A stretch of 64,000 nt of DNA. It comes from JABWCQ01 sp964587105. Lineage in GTDB: Bacteria > Electryoneota > RPQS01. Positions within the stretch are counted from its first letter, which is position 1; every line of letters starts with the position of its first letter. A model generated the notes under the pieces. The model saw only the letters and a program-made list of their open reading frames with translations. It was not told the origin of the DNA and made no database searches. Position numbers and translations under genes: made by a program. Where the stretch lies: the NCBI GenBank assembly GCA_964587105.1, contig CAZPKG010000002.1:253248-317247 (forward strand), in the 5' to 3' direction. Below are positions 46,925 through 56,423 of this stretch, in pieces.

Positions 46925-48812
46925 GTGCGGGTTCGTAGTCAGGTTGAAAATGCAGCGCACGGCCCAAGCACTCGCGCGCGGCGGCTTCCTGATGATTTTG
47001 GCCGAAGGCGACGGCGAGGTGATAAAAGCTCTGCGCTGACGGCGCGATGGCGGCACACTCTTTCAAGGGAATTTGAGCAGTGACAGGATCTCCGTCGCGG
47101 AGAAAACGTTTGCCGCGTTCGAGCAGGAGATGCGAGAGATTTGCGCGAATATCCACATTGCTGGTGTCGGTATTGAAGCCGCGATGATAAGCGTCAAGTG
47201 CGCTGGCGGTGTCTTGCTGTTGTTCGAGCACCGAGCCGAGATTATTCCACGCCGCGACGGCGCGCGGATTTTGTTTCACCATGTCGAGCAGGATTGTCCG
47301 CGCTTCGGGGAGATTGTTGGCGCGCTGCTCGACCACGGCGCGATTCAACATCGCTAAATCACGCGAACCGGGGTCTGATTCAGCGAGTTTGAAACTTGTG
47401 CGAGCCTGATTGAGGTTGCCCAGCGCGAGATAGGCGTTGCCTTCCATGTAATGAGCTGAACCAATGTTGGATTCGCGAACATTATACGGATTGATGATGG
47501 CGAGAATGAAGACCGCGATTGCAACTATTCCGGCTTTGGTTTTTTGCGGTTTGGTGAAGCTGTTCCAAACGGTCACGCCAACACCGGCGAGCATACAGAG
47601 CCACGGCACAACGGGCATCCGGAAGCGGCTGGCGATAAAGAATAGAATGACGCTTGCGGCATAGGTCAGCACGAGCCCACAGAGCAGACGAGCCTCTGTT
47701 TTCCAGAAGGCTAACACGGCTAACGGCAACAAAAGGGCGAAATTCAGCAGAATCAGCAGTGTGAGGCCCGGAGTTTGCCCTGCAAAGTAGACTATATGTT
47801 TATTATTTGAGACCTCGAAACGGTTGAAAAACAGCAGGGCCTTTCGTACCATTAACTTAAGCCCGTGCCCGGGCTGTTCAGCGAGGAAGCTTTTCCCCTT
47901 GTCATAGTAGAAGTCCGACATTCCACCGGGGCCGAGGTCGCGGTGAGATTCGCGTTCTGCAATGGCTTGAGCCTGATCGAGCGTCCAGAAACGATCTGCT
48001 CCGGGGAGGATGGACGAGATGCCATCGGCTTGGGGGTTATTGCCGATCCAGAAGTTGACGCCGCCTTGTGTGACAATGAGCACCGGCTCGTAACCAAGTT
48101 TCCAATTGGCGAATGTGATTGGGGCGATGGGCAAAGCAAGGCCGATGAAACTTGTGATGGCGAAGCGGAGTGAGGTGGTTTTCCAAATTGGCCAGAGCGA
48201 GATTGCAATTGCGACGGGCGCAACAAGCAGAAAATTGGGGCGGGTGATCGAAGCCAAACCCCACATCAGACCGCAGATGAGAGCTTGTTTTGTGGTCAGG
48301 GATTTTCGGAGCGCCAAAGTACTCCAGCCGACCAAGACGGCCATGAGCATTTCGAGGCTTGTGGAGAGAATCTCGGCGCTGTAGAAGATGACCATCCCAT
48401 TGACGGCGAACAGGATTCCGGCGACTCGCGCGGCGAGTGTACCGAAGTAGTTTTGAGCGACGCGATAGAGTATTGTGAGCGTCGCCATTTGCAGAATCAG
48501 ATTGAGCAGTCTGGCCCAGAGCAGATCGTTGTCCACCAGAGCATAGACTGCTCCAAGCAGCCACGGATAGAGCGGCGCGCGAAACAGGGGCCACGGCCCG
48601 AAATCGCCGTTGGCGACGCGCTGGGCGGCCTCGTGATACCAGAGCGGATCAACCGCCGGAGCGAGGAAAGTCGGGCTGTGAGCGGCATTGTAGATATGCC
48701 AGACTCGCAGCAGCAAGGCAAAAGAGAGGCTTAACCACAGCCATAAGTGTTGTCGGACTTCAACCTGTAGCTTTAAGTTATTAATATTGTTTGCCCAAGT
48801 TTTTTTTTTCAA
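46857..48812 (-). CDS. GT-C glycosyltransferase (PMT/ArnT-like, GT39/83) with TPR repeats
   Basis: A 651-aa membrane protein from TTG 48812, with a GAGGAG site eight bases upstream. The first luminal loop has the GT-C acidic motif region (APAVDPLWYHEAAQRVANGDF) and FRAPLYPWLLG; about 11 helices follow. The last 210 residues are four or so TPR units (GNAYLALGNLNQARTSFKLAE, AWNNLGSVLEQQQDTASALDAYHRGF, HLAVAFGQNHQEAAARECLGRALHFQPD). It should glycosylate exported protein or glycan. A run of ten A bases spans codons 2-5. Its end overlaps the converging paralogue-like gene. Confidence 0.85.
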   Translation of the reverse strand: MKKKTWANNINNLKLQVEVRQHLWLWLSLSFALLLRVWHIYNAAHSPTFLAPAVDPLWYHEAAQRVANGDFGPWPLFRAPLYPWLLGAVYALVDNDLLWARLLNLILQMATLTILYRVAQNYFGTLAARVAGILFAVNGMVIFYSAEILSTSLEMLMAVLVGWSTLALRKSLTTKQALICGLMWGLASITRPNFLLVAPVAIAISLWPIWKTTSLRFAITSFIGLALPIAPITFANWKLGYEPVLIVTQGGVNFWIGNNPQADGISSILPGADRFWTLDQAQAIAERESHRDLGPGGMSDFYYDKGKSFLAEQPGHGLKLMVRKALLFFNRFEVSNNKHIVYFAGQTPGLTLLILLNFALLLPLAVLAFWKTEARLLCGLVLTYAASVILFFIASRFRMPVVPWLCMLAGVGVTVWNSFTKPQKTKAGIVAIAVFILAIINPYNVRESNIGSAHYMEGNAYLALGNLNQARTSFKLAESDPGSRDLAMLNRAVVEQRANNLPEARTILLDMVKQNPRAVAAWNNLGSVLEQQQDTASALDAYHRGFNTDTSNVDIRANLSHLLLERGKRFLRDGDPVTAQIPLKECAAIAPSAQSFYHLAVAFGQNHQEAAARECLGRALHFQPDYEPALTLLRQIQASESLVPNLAPESK

Positions 48813-48826
48813 CAGTTTGACTCCTC

Positions 48827-48855
48827 TTGCCTAATAACCCAATTGGGTCTATTAT
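48827..48855 (+). promoter_or_regulatory. Promoter for the second cysteine-rich gene, with operator-like palindrome
   Basis: TTGCCT, a 17-base spacer, TATTAT. The spacer contains the perfect palindrome ACCCAATTGGGT (48837-48848). A leader hairpin GGCTACC / GGTAGCC follows at 48866-48892. Confidence 0.6.
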
Positions 48856-48923
48856 GCTCCTGACAGGCTACCGCCAATAAACTATGGTAGCCAAAGTAGA
48901 AGCAAAATACAAGGAGTCGGGCC

Positions 48924-49439
48924 ATGAAACGGAACACAGCAAGCATACTGGCGGGATGTTGGGTACTTGGTTTCTTTGTGTACGGGGAAACGGCACTGGG
49001 GCAGTGCAATTTCAATGCAGACAAGGCTGACAGTGATTGCGAGCAAGTCTCAGTCGCAGATTGTGATCTTGTTACTTTATCTGAGTGCACTCGTGGTGAG
49101 TTCACTATTCCCTGTAACGGAACATACGAACTCAAAGCATCTGTAAGCTGCGCAGGCGGAGGGTGCCTTTCTTGCCAATCCTGTGTCAGGTTGTATAAGC
49201 TCGATGGGGCAACAGAAATTCTAGTAGAGTCAGTCGAAAGCAATAACCCGAATGGCCACGGCTGTCCAAATACCTGTTCGCAGAGCAAGAATGTCTCGTT
49301 GGATTCTGCTAACGATTATGTAATATATGTTTGCAAGTTACAATGTCCTTCCACGTTAGACCCTTCGTGCGAGGATATTTGCTCAACAAGTTGCACTGCA
49401 TATGGTTGTTTGCGAATTGGTACGGGTACGTGTCCATAA
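48924..49439 (+). CDS. Cysteine-rich secreted protein 2
   Basis: A 171-aa paralogue of the protein at 26638: signal peptide (SILAGCWVLGFFVYGETALG) and 18 Cys in the mature part. Conserved stations are TRGEFTIPCNGTY, GGCLSCQSCVRLY, a GHGCPNTC step, YVIYVCKLQCP and SCTAYGCLRIGTGTC. An AAGGAG site precedes the ATG. As with its paralogue, the next gene is a T9SS cargo protein (23 bases on), here a subtilase. A disulphide-rich scaffold, inhibitor or chaperone for that cargo is a reasonable but untested idea. Confidence 0.75.
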   Translation: MKRNTASILAGCWVLGFFVYGETALGQCNFNADKADSDCEQVSVADCDLVTLSECTRGEFTIPCNGTYELKASVSCAGGGCLSCQSCVRLYKLDGATEILVESVESNNPNGHGCPNTCSQSKNVSLDSANDYVIYVCKLQCPSTLDPSCEDICSTSCTAYGCLRIGTGTCP

Positions 49440-49461
49440 TTCAAACAGTTTAGGAGAAGAA

Positions 49462-52400
49462 ATGGTTAAAGGAGCTTTTCGCATGATTGCGGCAATAATG
49501 TTTGGTTTCACTTTGCTTGCCGCAAGCGGCTTAGCATATGCTGCGGATATGTCGCCATTATTACCCGCTATCATTTCTTCATCTGTTGTTGATTCCAAAC
49601 CCATCTCGGTTATTGTGTTTCTTGACTCACGGTTAACGATGGACGAAGTTTATCCAGAAGCGAAGTCACGAAACATGAATGAGCGTCGAGCTTTTGTTGT
49701 TGATAGATTGAAAGAACGATATAACTCAATGAGTCGTGATGTTTCCGAATACATTTCGAATCAAGAAAAACTTGGGAACGTCTCTCTTTACAGACCATTG
49801 TGGATAATAAATGCAATTCGGTTGACCGCAACGGCTGAAGTGATAACCAAGATAGCTCGTGATTTTCCCGAAGTGGTATACGTTGTTCATGACCCTTTGT
49901 ACAATAACACTTTGGACATTGGATGGGGAGTTTTTGAGACAGGGGCCCCACAAGTTTGGTCCACCTTTGGAGCTAAAGGAGCAGGAGTCTTAATTGGACA
50001 TAAGGATTCGGGAGTTAACTTCCTCAATTGTTCTAAGTTTGATGGCCGGATATGGTTCAATCCTGGCGAGGACTTAAATGGAAACGGCACGCTTGACGCA
50101 GGGGAAGCGAACGGAATTGACGATGATGGCAATCGCTACGTTGACGATTTCTATGGCTGGAATTTCGACGAAAACAACAACGATGTCTCAGATCGAGATG
50201 GTCATGGTTCACTGACATCGTCCGTGATTTGTGCAAACTTGACAGGAGTGTGCGACACAACGAGTATGGCCCCAGAAGCAAAGCTTGTAATTCTAAGTGG
50301 CTATAGAAGTCAAGGTGCCGTGCTTGAATCGAGTCAGTATGCAGTTGAGAACGGAGTAAACGTTATTTCTGCGAGCCTGAGCTTCAAACAAAGTGAGTGT
50401 CAAGAAAACGAACTTAGGGAATGTCCAAATAGAGTGGCACATCGTTGGGTGGCTGAGATGGAACTTGCTGCGGGGATTATTCACGCAAATTCAACCGGAA
50501 ACGAAGGGTTAGGAAATCCTCGACCGTTGTCAACGTCGTGTCCATCAGACTGCCCTCCACCTGCGATGACGGAAGCGCACTGGCAGCAGGGGGGTGTAAG
50601 CTCAATAGTTTCTGTAGCCGCATATGTTTCAAATGGAAATTTCTATACCGGAAGTGGAGTCGGCCCTGCCGCTTGGTCACGTGATGATATTTGCGTGCAT
50701 GAACGAGTACCGTGGTGTGGACCGCAAGGTAGCCTGAGTTCATATCCCGATGAATTGAACGACTACCCATATGCAAACGGGAATCACGGATTGCTCAAAC
50801 CAGACATCACTGCTCCTTCCTCAGTCACTGCTGTTACCGCAAATTGCGGGTGCGGGAGTGTGTGTTGCACATCCGGTGCGACTCCGCACGTTGGTGGAGC
50901 GCTGGCCATTATCTACTCTGCTTTCCCGGGCATTTCGCCTGAAGAAGCATATCAAGTATTGGTTAACGGCGCATTAGATGCCGGTGATCCCGGTCCCGAT
51001 ACGACGTGGGGATTTGGCAAGCTGAGATTGCTTCCGGCGATTCAACATGGTGACAACACACTCGGTTCAGTGGCAGGAAACGTAACGAGCAACGGTCAAG
51101 ACCTCGAAGGTGTGCGTGTCTCTGTGGAGGGAGCAAATCCCGTTTGGACTGACGCAGACGGTAACTATGAATTGTTTTTGCGGCCCGGAACCTATACGGG
51201 TTTGTACGAGAAATTTGGATATCAAACGGTCTCACGCAACATCAATATTGTTGCCGGACAGGTCGATGATGGGAGCCTGACTTTGAATATGTCGGCGAAT
51301 GCGTCCCTCGTGATGACAGTTGTTGATCAATTCGATGTTCCAATGCCGGGTATATTGGTAGAGCATCCGCTCAGCGGCATATCGCTTTACTCAGATGCGA
51401 ACGGTCAAGTAACATTTGGAACGATGTTCGACGGTGTTCAGGAATTTCAGGTTGCTCAGAATACAGAAGTTTATGAGCACACGGTTCACCACATCACGCT
51501 GACCGCCGGAAACAACACCACAGAACTTGCTCTCGTTCCGTCGGCGGCATTTGGTCCAACGGGGCCGGACGAGTACGGATACTATGCCTATGATGATTTA
51601 GACGCTGGTGGCCCAACATATGACTGGGTGGAGATTGCGGGAGGATTGGGAACAAATCTGAATTTGAGCGGCGACAGTTTTGTCATGCAAACGCTGCCGT
51701 TTCAAATGCAGTTCTATGGTAATCAATCAAATTCACTTGCCATCTCTTCAAACGGAAATATCATAGTTGGAGGGCCGGGCAGTAATGATTGGGGCCGTTG
51801 GCCGATCCCTGCACCATCCGCGCCGAACAACTACATCGCCGTTCTCTACCAAGACTATAGACCAGAGGGCGGCGGCGGAGTTTGGTACTACTACGACCAA
51901 GCGGCAGGTCGCGCCATTATTCAATGGGAAGACGTGCCGGAGTATTTCAACTACGGAAGAGCGACGTTCCAAATCCATATATATGATCCGTCGGTGAACC
52001 ATGACCACCTCGGCAATAGCGTGATTGAGATGCACTACGCGGACTTTGTGGACAGATTTGACGCGACAACAGGTATCGAGAACGCCGATGGCTCCGTTGG
52101 CTTGGAATACAGCTTCAACCGCTACTACGGAGCCGGTTCGACGCCGATTCGTGCGGGGCGGGCGATTCGATTCACGACAGATCAGGCAAATGCCGTTGAC
52201 GATGATCCGATTGGGTTGCCGAACGAGTATGCGCTGTTACAAAACTATCCGAATCCATTTAACTCACAGACTACGTTCCGGTTCAACATTCCGCAAGCCG
52301 GTCAGGTTGTGCTGAAACTCTATGATATTACCGGGCGCGAAACGGCCACGCTGTTTGATGGTGTGAAACAGGCCGGGGCGCATTCGGTGAGCTTTGATGC

Positions 52401-52488
52401 AACCGGGCTTTCGACTGGGATTTATTTTGCCCGGATGGAAGCGAATGGCAACATCGTTGGGGCGAAAAAGGTGCTGTATTTGAAGTAG
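49462..52488 (+). CDS. Secreted subtilisin-like serine protease (S8) with T9SS sorting domain
   Basis: A 1008-aa protein from ATG 49462 (AGGAGAAG site). Signal peptide to about residue 28, an I9-like propeptide (SVIVFLDSRL to VVYVVHD, 49-144), then the S8 catalytic domain with Asp182 (IGHKDSGVN), His248 (DRDGHGS), Asn347 (HANSTGNEG) and Ser471 (CTSGATPHVGG). Asp/Asn-rich DLNGNGTLD and NNNDVSDRD loops suggest calcium sites. Carboxypeptidase-regulatory-like domains follow (about 535-690), then a beta domain and a T9SS tail (NYPNPFNSQTTF). It should be an active cell-surface or secreted protease. A Cys-rich gene precedes it. Confidence 0.9.
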   Translation: MVKGAFRMIAAIMFGFTLLAASGLAYAADMSPLLPAIISSSVVDSKPISVIVFLDSRLTMDEVYPEAKSRNMNERRAFVVDRLKERYNSMSRDVSEYISNQEKLGNVSLYRPLWIINAIRLTATAEVITKIARDFPEVVYVVHDPLYNNTLDIGWGVFETGAPQVWSTFGAKGAGVLIGHKDSGVNFLNCSKFDGRIWFNPGEDLNGNGTLDAGEANGIDDDGNRYVDDFYGWNFDENNNDVSDRDGHGSLTSSVICANLTGVCDTTSMAPEAKLVILSGYRSQGAVLESSQYAVENGVNVISASLSFKQSECQENELRECPNRVAHRWVAEMELAAGIIHANSTGNEGLGNPRPLSTSCPSDCPPPAMTEAHWQQGGVSSIVSVAAYVSNGNFYTGSGVGPAAWSRDDICVHERVPWCGPQGSLSSYPDELNDYPYANGNHGLLKPDITAPSSVTAVTANCGCGSVCCTSGATPHVGGALAIIYSAFPGISPEEAYQVLVNGALDAGDPGPDTTWGFGKLRLLPAIQHGDNTLGSVAGNVTSNGQDLEGVRVSVEGANPVWTDADGNYELFLRPGTYTGLYEKFGYQTVSRNINIVAGQVDDGSLTLNMSANASLVMTVVDQFDVPMPGILVEHPLSGISLYSDANGQVTFGTMFDGVQEFQVAQNTEVYEHTVHHITLTAGNNTTELALVPSAAFGPTGPDEYGYYAYDDLDAGGPTYDWVEIAGGLGTNLNLSGDSFVMQTLPFQMQFYGNQSNSLAISSNGNIIVGGPGSNDWGRWPIPAPSAPNNYIAVLYQDYRPEGGGGVWYYYDQAAGRAIIQWEDVPEYFNYGRATFQIHIYDPSVNHDHLGNSVIEMHYADFVDRFDATTGIENADGSVGLEYSFNRYYGAGSTPIRAGRAIRFTTDQANAVDDDPIGLPNEYALLQNYPNPFNSQTTFRFNIPQAGQVVLKLYDITGRETATLFDGVKQAGAHSVSFDATGLSTGIYFARMEANGNIVGAKKVLYLK

Positions 52489-52495
52489 CGGCAGA

Positions 52496-52526
52496 CCCCC
52501 CCTAACCCCCCCGTGAACGGAGGGGA
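52496..52526. repeat. Family D palindrome, copy 7 (reverse orientation)
   Basis: CCCCCCTAACCCCCCCGTG loop-side then ACGGAGGGG; reverse complement of the 8356 copy. Confidence 0.65.
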
Positions 52527-52538
52527 ATCAGAATATGA

Positions 52539-52572
52539 AAAGCCCGGTGCATTGCTGCATCGGGCTTTTGTT
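52539..52572. terminator. Bidirectional terminator between the protease and the response regulator
   Basis: AAAAGCCCGGTGCA / TGCATCGGGCTTTT, 14 pairs with one wobble, loop TTGC; T-runs on both strands. Confidence 0.9.
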
Positions 52573-52614
52573 ATTTCGAGGCCACGCTCGCGGGGTGGCT
52601 TACTCGCAAATTAG

Positions 52615-52983
52615 TTAAGCGGATTTGCTCAAGTGAAGACCGTCCATGGCCTGCTTAAGCTGATCCAGAGAAAAGGGCTTCTCAAGGAAGGCTTCAGGTC
52701 GTGGCGGAGCCATGTTCAGGGCCGCCTTATAGTGAACCCAGCCGGTGATCAGGATGACGGGCATGTTGGGGTCACTGGCCTTGATGTCTTTGAGGAGCAG
52801 CAATCCGTTGCGATTCGGCATATGAATGTCCGAAATGACTAACGCGGGGTGCTGCTGCTCAAAGGCCGCGTAGGCCTGATCGCCGTCCTCGGCAAGAATT
52901 GGTTCGTATCCCAGTTCCTGAACGCACTGCGCCAGCATCTCAAGCATATGTCTATCATCATCAACTACCAAGCACTTAGCCAT
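52615..52983 (-). CDS. CheY-like single-domain response regulator
   Basis: A 122-aa receiver domain from ATG 52983. Acidic pocket in VVDDDRHM, phosphoacceptor Asp near residue 52 in LVISDIHMPNRNG, switch Thr in VILITGW and Lys in FLEKPF are all in place. No output domain is present, so it must act through protein contacts. No kinase gene is nearby, and the target (motility, phosphorelay or sigma-54 regulation) cannot be told from context. It converges with the protease gene. Confidence 0.9.
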   Translation of the reverse strand: MAKCLVVDDDRHMLEMLAQCVQELGYEPILAEDGDQAYAAFEQQHPALVISDIHMPNRNGLLLLKDIKASDPNMPVILITGWVHYKAALNMAPPRPEAFLEKPFSLDQLKQAMDGLHLSKSA

Positions 52984-52989
52984 TTCCAA

Positions 52990-53353
52990 TCCCGTCTAAA
53001 ATCGAATTCCGGAGCGAAATATAGTGCACAGAAAAAAGCAAACGATGTGCCGGGTGTTTTGGGTTAATGAGGTGTGGTACGGAGAGGCTAAAGTAATTGG
53101 TCTGGCTAATCGTTGTCCTCCTTGGGATTATGGTTTTGGAGAGGAGTAACACGATTCAAACAGCGGTGTTGACGGTTGACGACCCCCCTGTTGATATGTT
53201 GATAAGTTGAGTATTATCATGGTTTTTTCAGGCTTTCGGGAGGGAAGTTAGAAAGGACTTAGTGAAACTTTACACAAGGGAAAAGCGTTCCTAAGATATT
53301 GAGTCTCAAGGGAATTGTGAGGTGCTAAATCCTTACAATTCAAGAGAAATGAC
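52990..53353. other. Intergenic region between divergent genes
   Basis: No gene is seen. The region holds the response regulator leader (minus strand) and leads to the barrel-gene promoter at 53354. A TTGACGGTTGACGACC sequence near 53169 might be another -35 region. Confidence 0.45.
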
Positions 53354-53382
53354 TTGCTTTTCGGGTTAGATAGTTCTATATT
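53354..53382 (+). promoter_or_regulatory. Sigma-70-type promoter of the barrel gene
   Basis: TTGCTT, a 17-base spacer, TATATT; a leader of about 35 bases with AAGGAG before ATG 53423. Confidence 0.7.
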
Positions 53383-53422
53383 TGCGCAAGTTCCGCAAAG
53401 GGAAATCAAGGAGATTAAGTAC

Positions 53423-54589
53423 ATGTTTCTTCGCAAAGTTTGTTTTTCTGCATTGTTGCTGGCCCTCGTAGTTCTGCCGGCAACGTCGCACGCTACGGTT
53501 ACGCGTGTGATCGGTTTGGGTGGCGCTGACGCCAATTACATCGTCCGTGACGCCTTCAACTCGACGGTTTGGCCGCAACTCGTCAAGCACTACGGCATGC
53601 AGTCCGGTATGGAAGTCTATGGCGACGGCGAGAACGGCTGGGACGTTCAAAAGGCATACGTGAACTACGATTTCGGCGATGAGAAGTCGGTTCTGCAGTT
53701 TGCGCTCGACAAGCTGAATCGCCGCAATTACGGTATGCTTGCCGACAACGAGTTGTCAGGTCTTGACGACGTCGCCGGTGGCTACAACAAGCTGAACATT
53801 ACCTACGGCCGTCCAATGGGTGATGACATGCTTATTGGCGCCGCGCTGCATTTCGCAGGCAAGAGCTACACGACTGACGCTGATGGCGGCGACATCGATG
53901 ATTCGTACAGCGAAATTGGCCTGTTGCTTGGTTTGACCGCGATGCAAGAGAAGCTTGACGTTTCGTTGGGTTTCCGCAGCGGCGGTTACACGGTTGATCA
54001 CGGTGGCAATACGTTGGCTGAAGCTGACGGCGCGAGCGACATTATGATCGCTGGTCGCTACTGGCACGAAGCGAGCGAGACGTACACAATCGTCCCGAGC
54101 CTCGCGATTGGCATGCACACAGACAATGCCAAAATGGGTGACGCTGCGCACGAATACAGCAGCAGCATGTTCCGTTTGGGCGTTGGCAACAACTGGACGC
54201 CGAAAGAAAACCTGCTGGTCATTTCCGAGCTTGGTCTGCGCAGCATGGGTCAAACCATGAAGCCGGACGGCGGCGACGAAGCCACGGATTCACAGTCTGA
54301 CATTTTCTGGCGAATTGGTGTTGAGTCCGAAATCTTCGGATGGCTCTGGGGCCGCTTCGGCGCCGAGCGCGATTGGCGTGGCGTGACGGAAGAGTCAGAG
54401 CTTGGCAAGCCGGAGTATTCATCGAGCGTTACCAGCACCTACGTTGGTGCGACGACTCGCTGGAACCGCTTCCAGGCTGACTTGCTTGTCCACCCGTCGT
54501 TCTTTGGTTATGGCCCGAACTTCCTGTCCGGTTACACCGACATGATCTTCACGAAGGCTTCGATCAAGATCAACTTCGACAAGCAGTAA
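53423..54589 (+). CDS. Outer-membrane beta-barrel protein, probably abundant
   Basis: A 388-aa protein with signal peptide (KVCFSALLLALVVLPATSHA) and a body of amphipathic strands with tight Gly/Asp turns (LIGAALHFAGKSYTTD, LDVSLGFRSGGYTVDHGG, TSTYVGATTRWNRFQADLLVH). It ends in TKASIKINFDKQ. I know no named family. The gene has its own good promoter, a strong Shine-Dalgarno site and a strong terminator, which suggests high expression as a single-gene unit, like a major porin or surface protein. Confidence 0.7.
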   Translation: MFLRKVCFSALLLALVVLPATSHATVTRVIGLGGADANYIVRDAFNSTVWPQLVKHYGMQSGMEVYGDGENGWDVQKAYVNYDFGDEKSVLQFALDKLNRRNYGMLADNELSGLDDVAGGYNKLNITYGRPMGDDMLIGAALHFAGKSYTTDADGGDIDDSYSEIGLLLGLTAMQEKLDVSLGFRSGGYTVDHGGNTLAEADGASDIMIAGRYWHEASETYTIVPSLAIGMHTDNAKMGDAAHEYSSSMFRLGVGNNWTPKENLLVISELGLRSMGQTMKPDGGDEATDSQSDIFWRIGVESEIFGWLWGRFGAERDWRGVTEESELGKPEYSSSVTSTYVGATTRWNRFQADLLVHPSFFGYGPNFLSGYTDMIFTKASIKINFDKQ

Positions 54590-54620
54590 TTCGCGCATAG
54601 CGAACAAGGTTAGAGTTAAG

Positions 54621-54653
54621 GCGGGGCGACTGGATGGTCGCCCCGCTTTTTTT
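54621..54653 (+). terminator. Rho-independent terminator
   Basis: GCGGGGCGAC / GTCGCCCCGC perfect stem, 6-base loop, seven T residues. Confidence 0.95.
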
Positions 54654-54701
54654 GTGCACGCTCTTTGCTCTATTAATTGCGATTAACCATGAGGAGCGAC
54701 T

Positions 54702-56360
54702 ATGGCGCGCAACATCCTTGCACTCTGCATTGTGCCGTTGCTGATTATCGTCAGTGCGTGCGAAGAAGACACCGCAGAACCGACTGTTGGGAATCCGACG
54801 ATTACGTTGTTGACCCCAACGGAAAGTGAACTCAGCGGGGTCGTGACAGTTGAGGTTTTCGGGCACGACGTTGAAGGTCATGCGCTCGACCGCGTGGTCT
54901 ATTTTGTGGATGACGTGGCGATGTACACGGATCCGAATCCGAGTGCGAGCAGTCCGTCCAGCACATGGGAGTGGAACAGCGAGACTGTGAGCGACGGCGA
55001 CTACGAAATCAAAGCCGTGGGCTATGACAACGTGGGCCGTTCGAGTGAAGCGGCGCGCGAGTTTGCAGTGACGAATGCTGACGCGGCATCCGGAGTCGTG
55101 CGCTCGGATCAACTGGGTGTGATTCGCACGCGGCACGGCGCGCAAGTTCGCGTGCCGCTCGGGGCAGTGCCACTAAGCGAGGATCAGCATAACGCGGCGA
55201 TGGTGTTCTCGGTGTCTCGTGATACGAGCGCTTCGACACCACCACCTTCTGGCAAGACTCGTGTTTCAAACTACTACAGATTCACGCCGGGCGGATTTGT
55301 CTTCAGGTATCCGGTGGAGATTACTTTACCGATTCTCGAAGGCGCCGATTTGACGGGCCGTGAAGTGACGATCTACCGGATCAATCCGACGACGGGTGAA
55401 TTAGAAAATTTTGCGGGCACGACTGATGCTGAATTTGGAACGATTTCGGCGCAGACGTATGAACTCTCGACGTGGTTTGCAGCGGTCTCAAATACTCCGG
55501 GTGTTGATCCGCAGGGGTGGAGTTGTATTCAGGTTTCATCCGGATCGGATGATTGGGTTTCGCTATGTGTCGAGAACTATCTCTTAGCTTTTCCGTCAAG
55601 GGATCAACTGTTCTTGCCGCAAAACGGGCTAAATGTCGTCTATGGCAGAAGTCAGTTCGGGTGGACGGAAGCAGGTCGGTGGTTTCTTCCACAGGGCACC
55701 TACACCATCTGTATGCAGAGATTGAACGATGACGGTATCTGGCAAAGGCAATCCCGATCAATCGTCCTAAATCAGCCCGCAGGTCGAACTTGGGACGGCG
55801 GAACGAACTGCAGCGCGGAATGGACGAGCTTCGTGATGGATGGCTCGATTCCACTGCCTGTGGCGGGATCGTGCCCCTGTATTCCCGAGGCTTCTATTCC
55901 GGTTGGAACAGGCGAAGTTCAGGTGACCTTGCAATGGTTCAGCGAAGCCTCAATCGATCTGGACTTGTGGGTCTATGAGCCATCGGGTGAACGTTGCTAC
56001 TTTGGCCATACGACGACCGCAACAGGCGGCAGGCTTGACCGAGACAACTTGTGCGGCAACTATGAGAATGGAACGCCGGAGAATATCTTCTGGCAAACCG
56101 CACCGGATGGTGAGTTTTCTATCTGGGTCGATTGGTGGTCAGATTGCGGGAATAACATCCCACAGATGCCGTTCAATATCAGATTGGTCAATGGAGCCAA
56201 CGTAGAGACGTTTGACCGGGTCTTAGGGCGAGACCAAGAGCTTGAGGTGGCACAGTTTCAAGTATTCCATGGAGCGCTGCGCGTCGCGCCTCCAGGGCGA
56301 TTGTTTGAAGCGGCGCCTCCGCCTCATGTAGAGAAGCGAGAGTTGGTTGTGACGAAGTAG
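54702..56360 (+). CDS. Surface lipoprotein with Ig-like and DUF2135/YfaP-like domains
   Basis: A 552-aa lipoprotein (lipobox IIVSAC, then EEDTAEP). Residues 30-125 are a Big_7/Ig-like domain (ITLLTPTESELSGVVTVEV...DGDYEIKAVGYDNVG). Next comes a ZU5-like stretch (GAQVRVPLGAVPLSED, YRFTPGGFVFRYPVEITLP). From about 405 to 515 lies a DUF2135/YfaP-type domain: VQVTLQWFSEASIDLDLWVY, YFGHTT, then GPENIFW-type and MPFNIRLVN strands. Such proteins are found on the outer surface in predators and biofilm formers; no enzymatic motif is visible. GAGGAGCG precedes the ATG. Confidence 0.75.
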   Translation: MARNILALCIVPLLIIVSACEEDTAEPTVGNPTITLLTPTESELSGVVTVEVFGHDVEGHALDRVVYFVDDVAMYTDPNPSASSPSSTWEWNSETVSDGDYEIKAVGYDNVGRSSEAAREFAVTNADAASGVVRSDQLGVIRTRHGAQVRVPLGAVPLSEDQHNAAMVFSVSRDTSASTPPPSGKTRVSNYYRFTPGGFVFRYPVEITLPILEGADLTGREVTIYRINPTTGELENFAGTTDAEFGTISAQTYELSTWFAAVSNTPGVDPQGWSCIQVSSGSDDWVSLCVENYLLAFPSRDQLFLPQNGLNVVYGRSQFGWTEAGRWFLPQGTYTICMQRLNDDGIWQRQSRSIVLNQPAGRTWDGGTNCSAEWTSFVMDGSIPLPVAGSCPCIPEASIPVGTGEVQVTLQWFSEASIDLDLWVYEPSGERCYFGHTTTATGGRLDRDNLCGNYENGTPENIFWQTAPDGEFSIWVDWWSDCGNNIPQMPFNIRLVNGANVETFDRVLGRDQELEVAQFQVFHGALRVAPPGRLFEAAPPPHVEKRELVVTK

Positions 56361-56378
56361 TTCCGAATAGAAACAGAA

Positions 56379-56409
56379 CATCCCCCGCAAGCAGAGCTTG
56401 CGGGGGATG
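56379..56409 (+). terminator. Terminator hairpin 1
   Basis: CATCCCCCGCAAGC / GCTTGCGGGGGATG, 14 perfect pairs, loop AGA; weak T-run after it. Confidence 0.75.
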
Positions 56410-56423
56410 CTTAATAAATGGCG

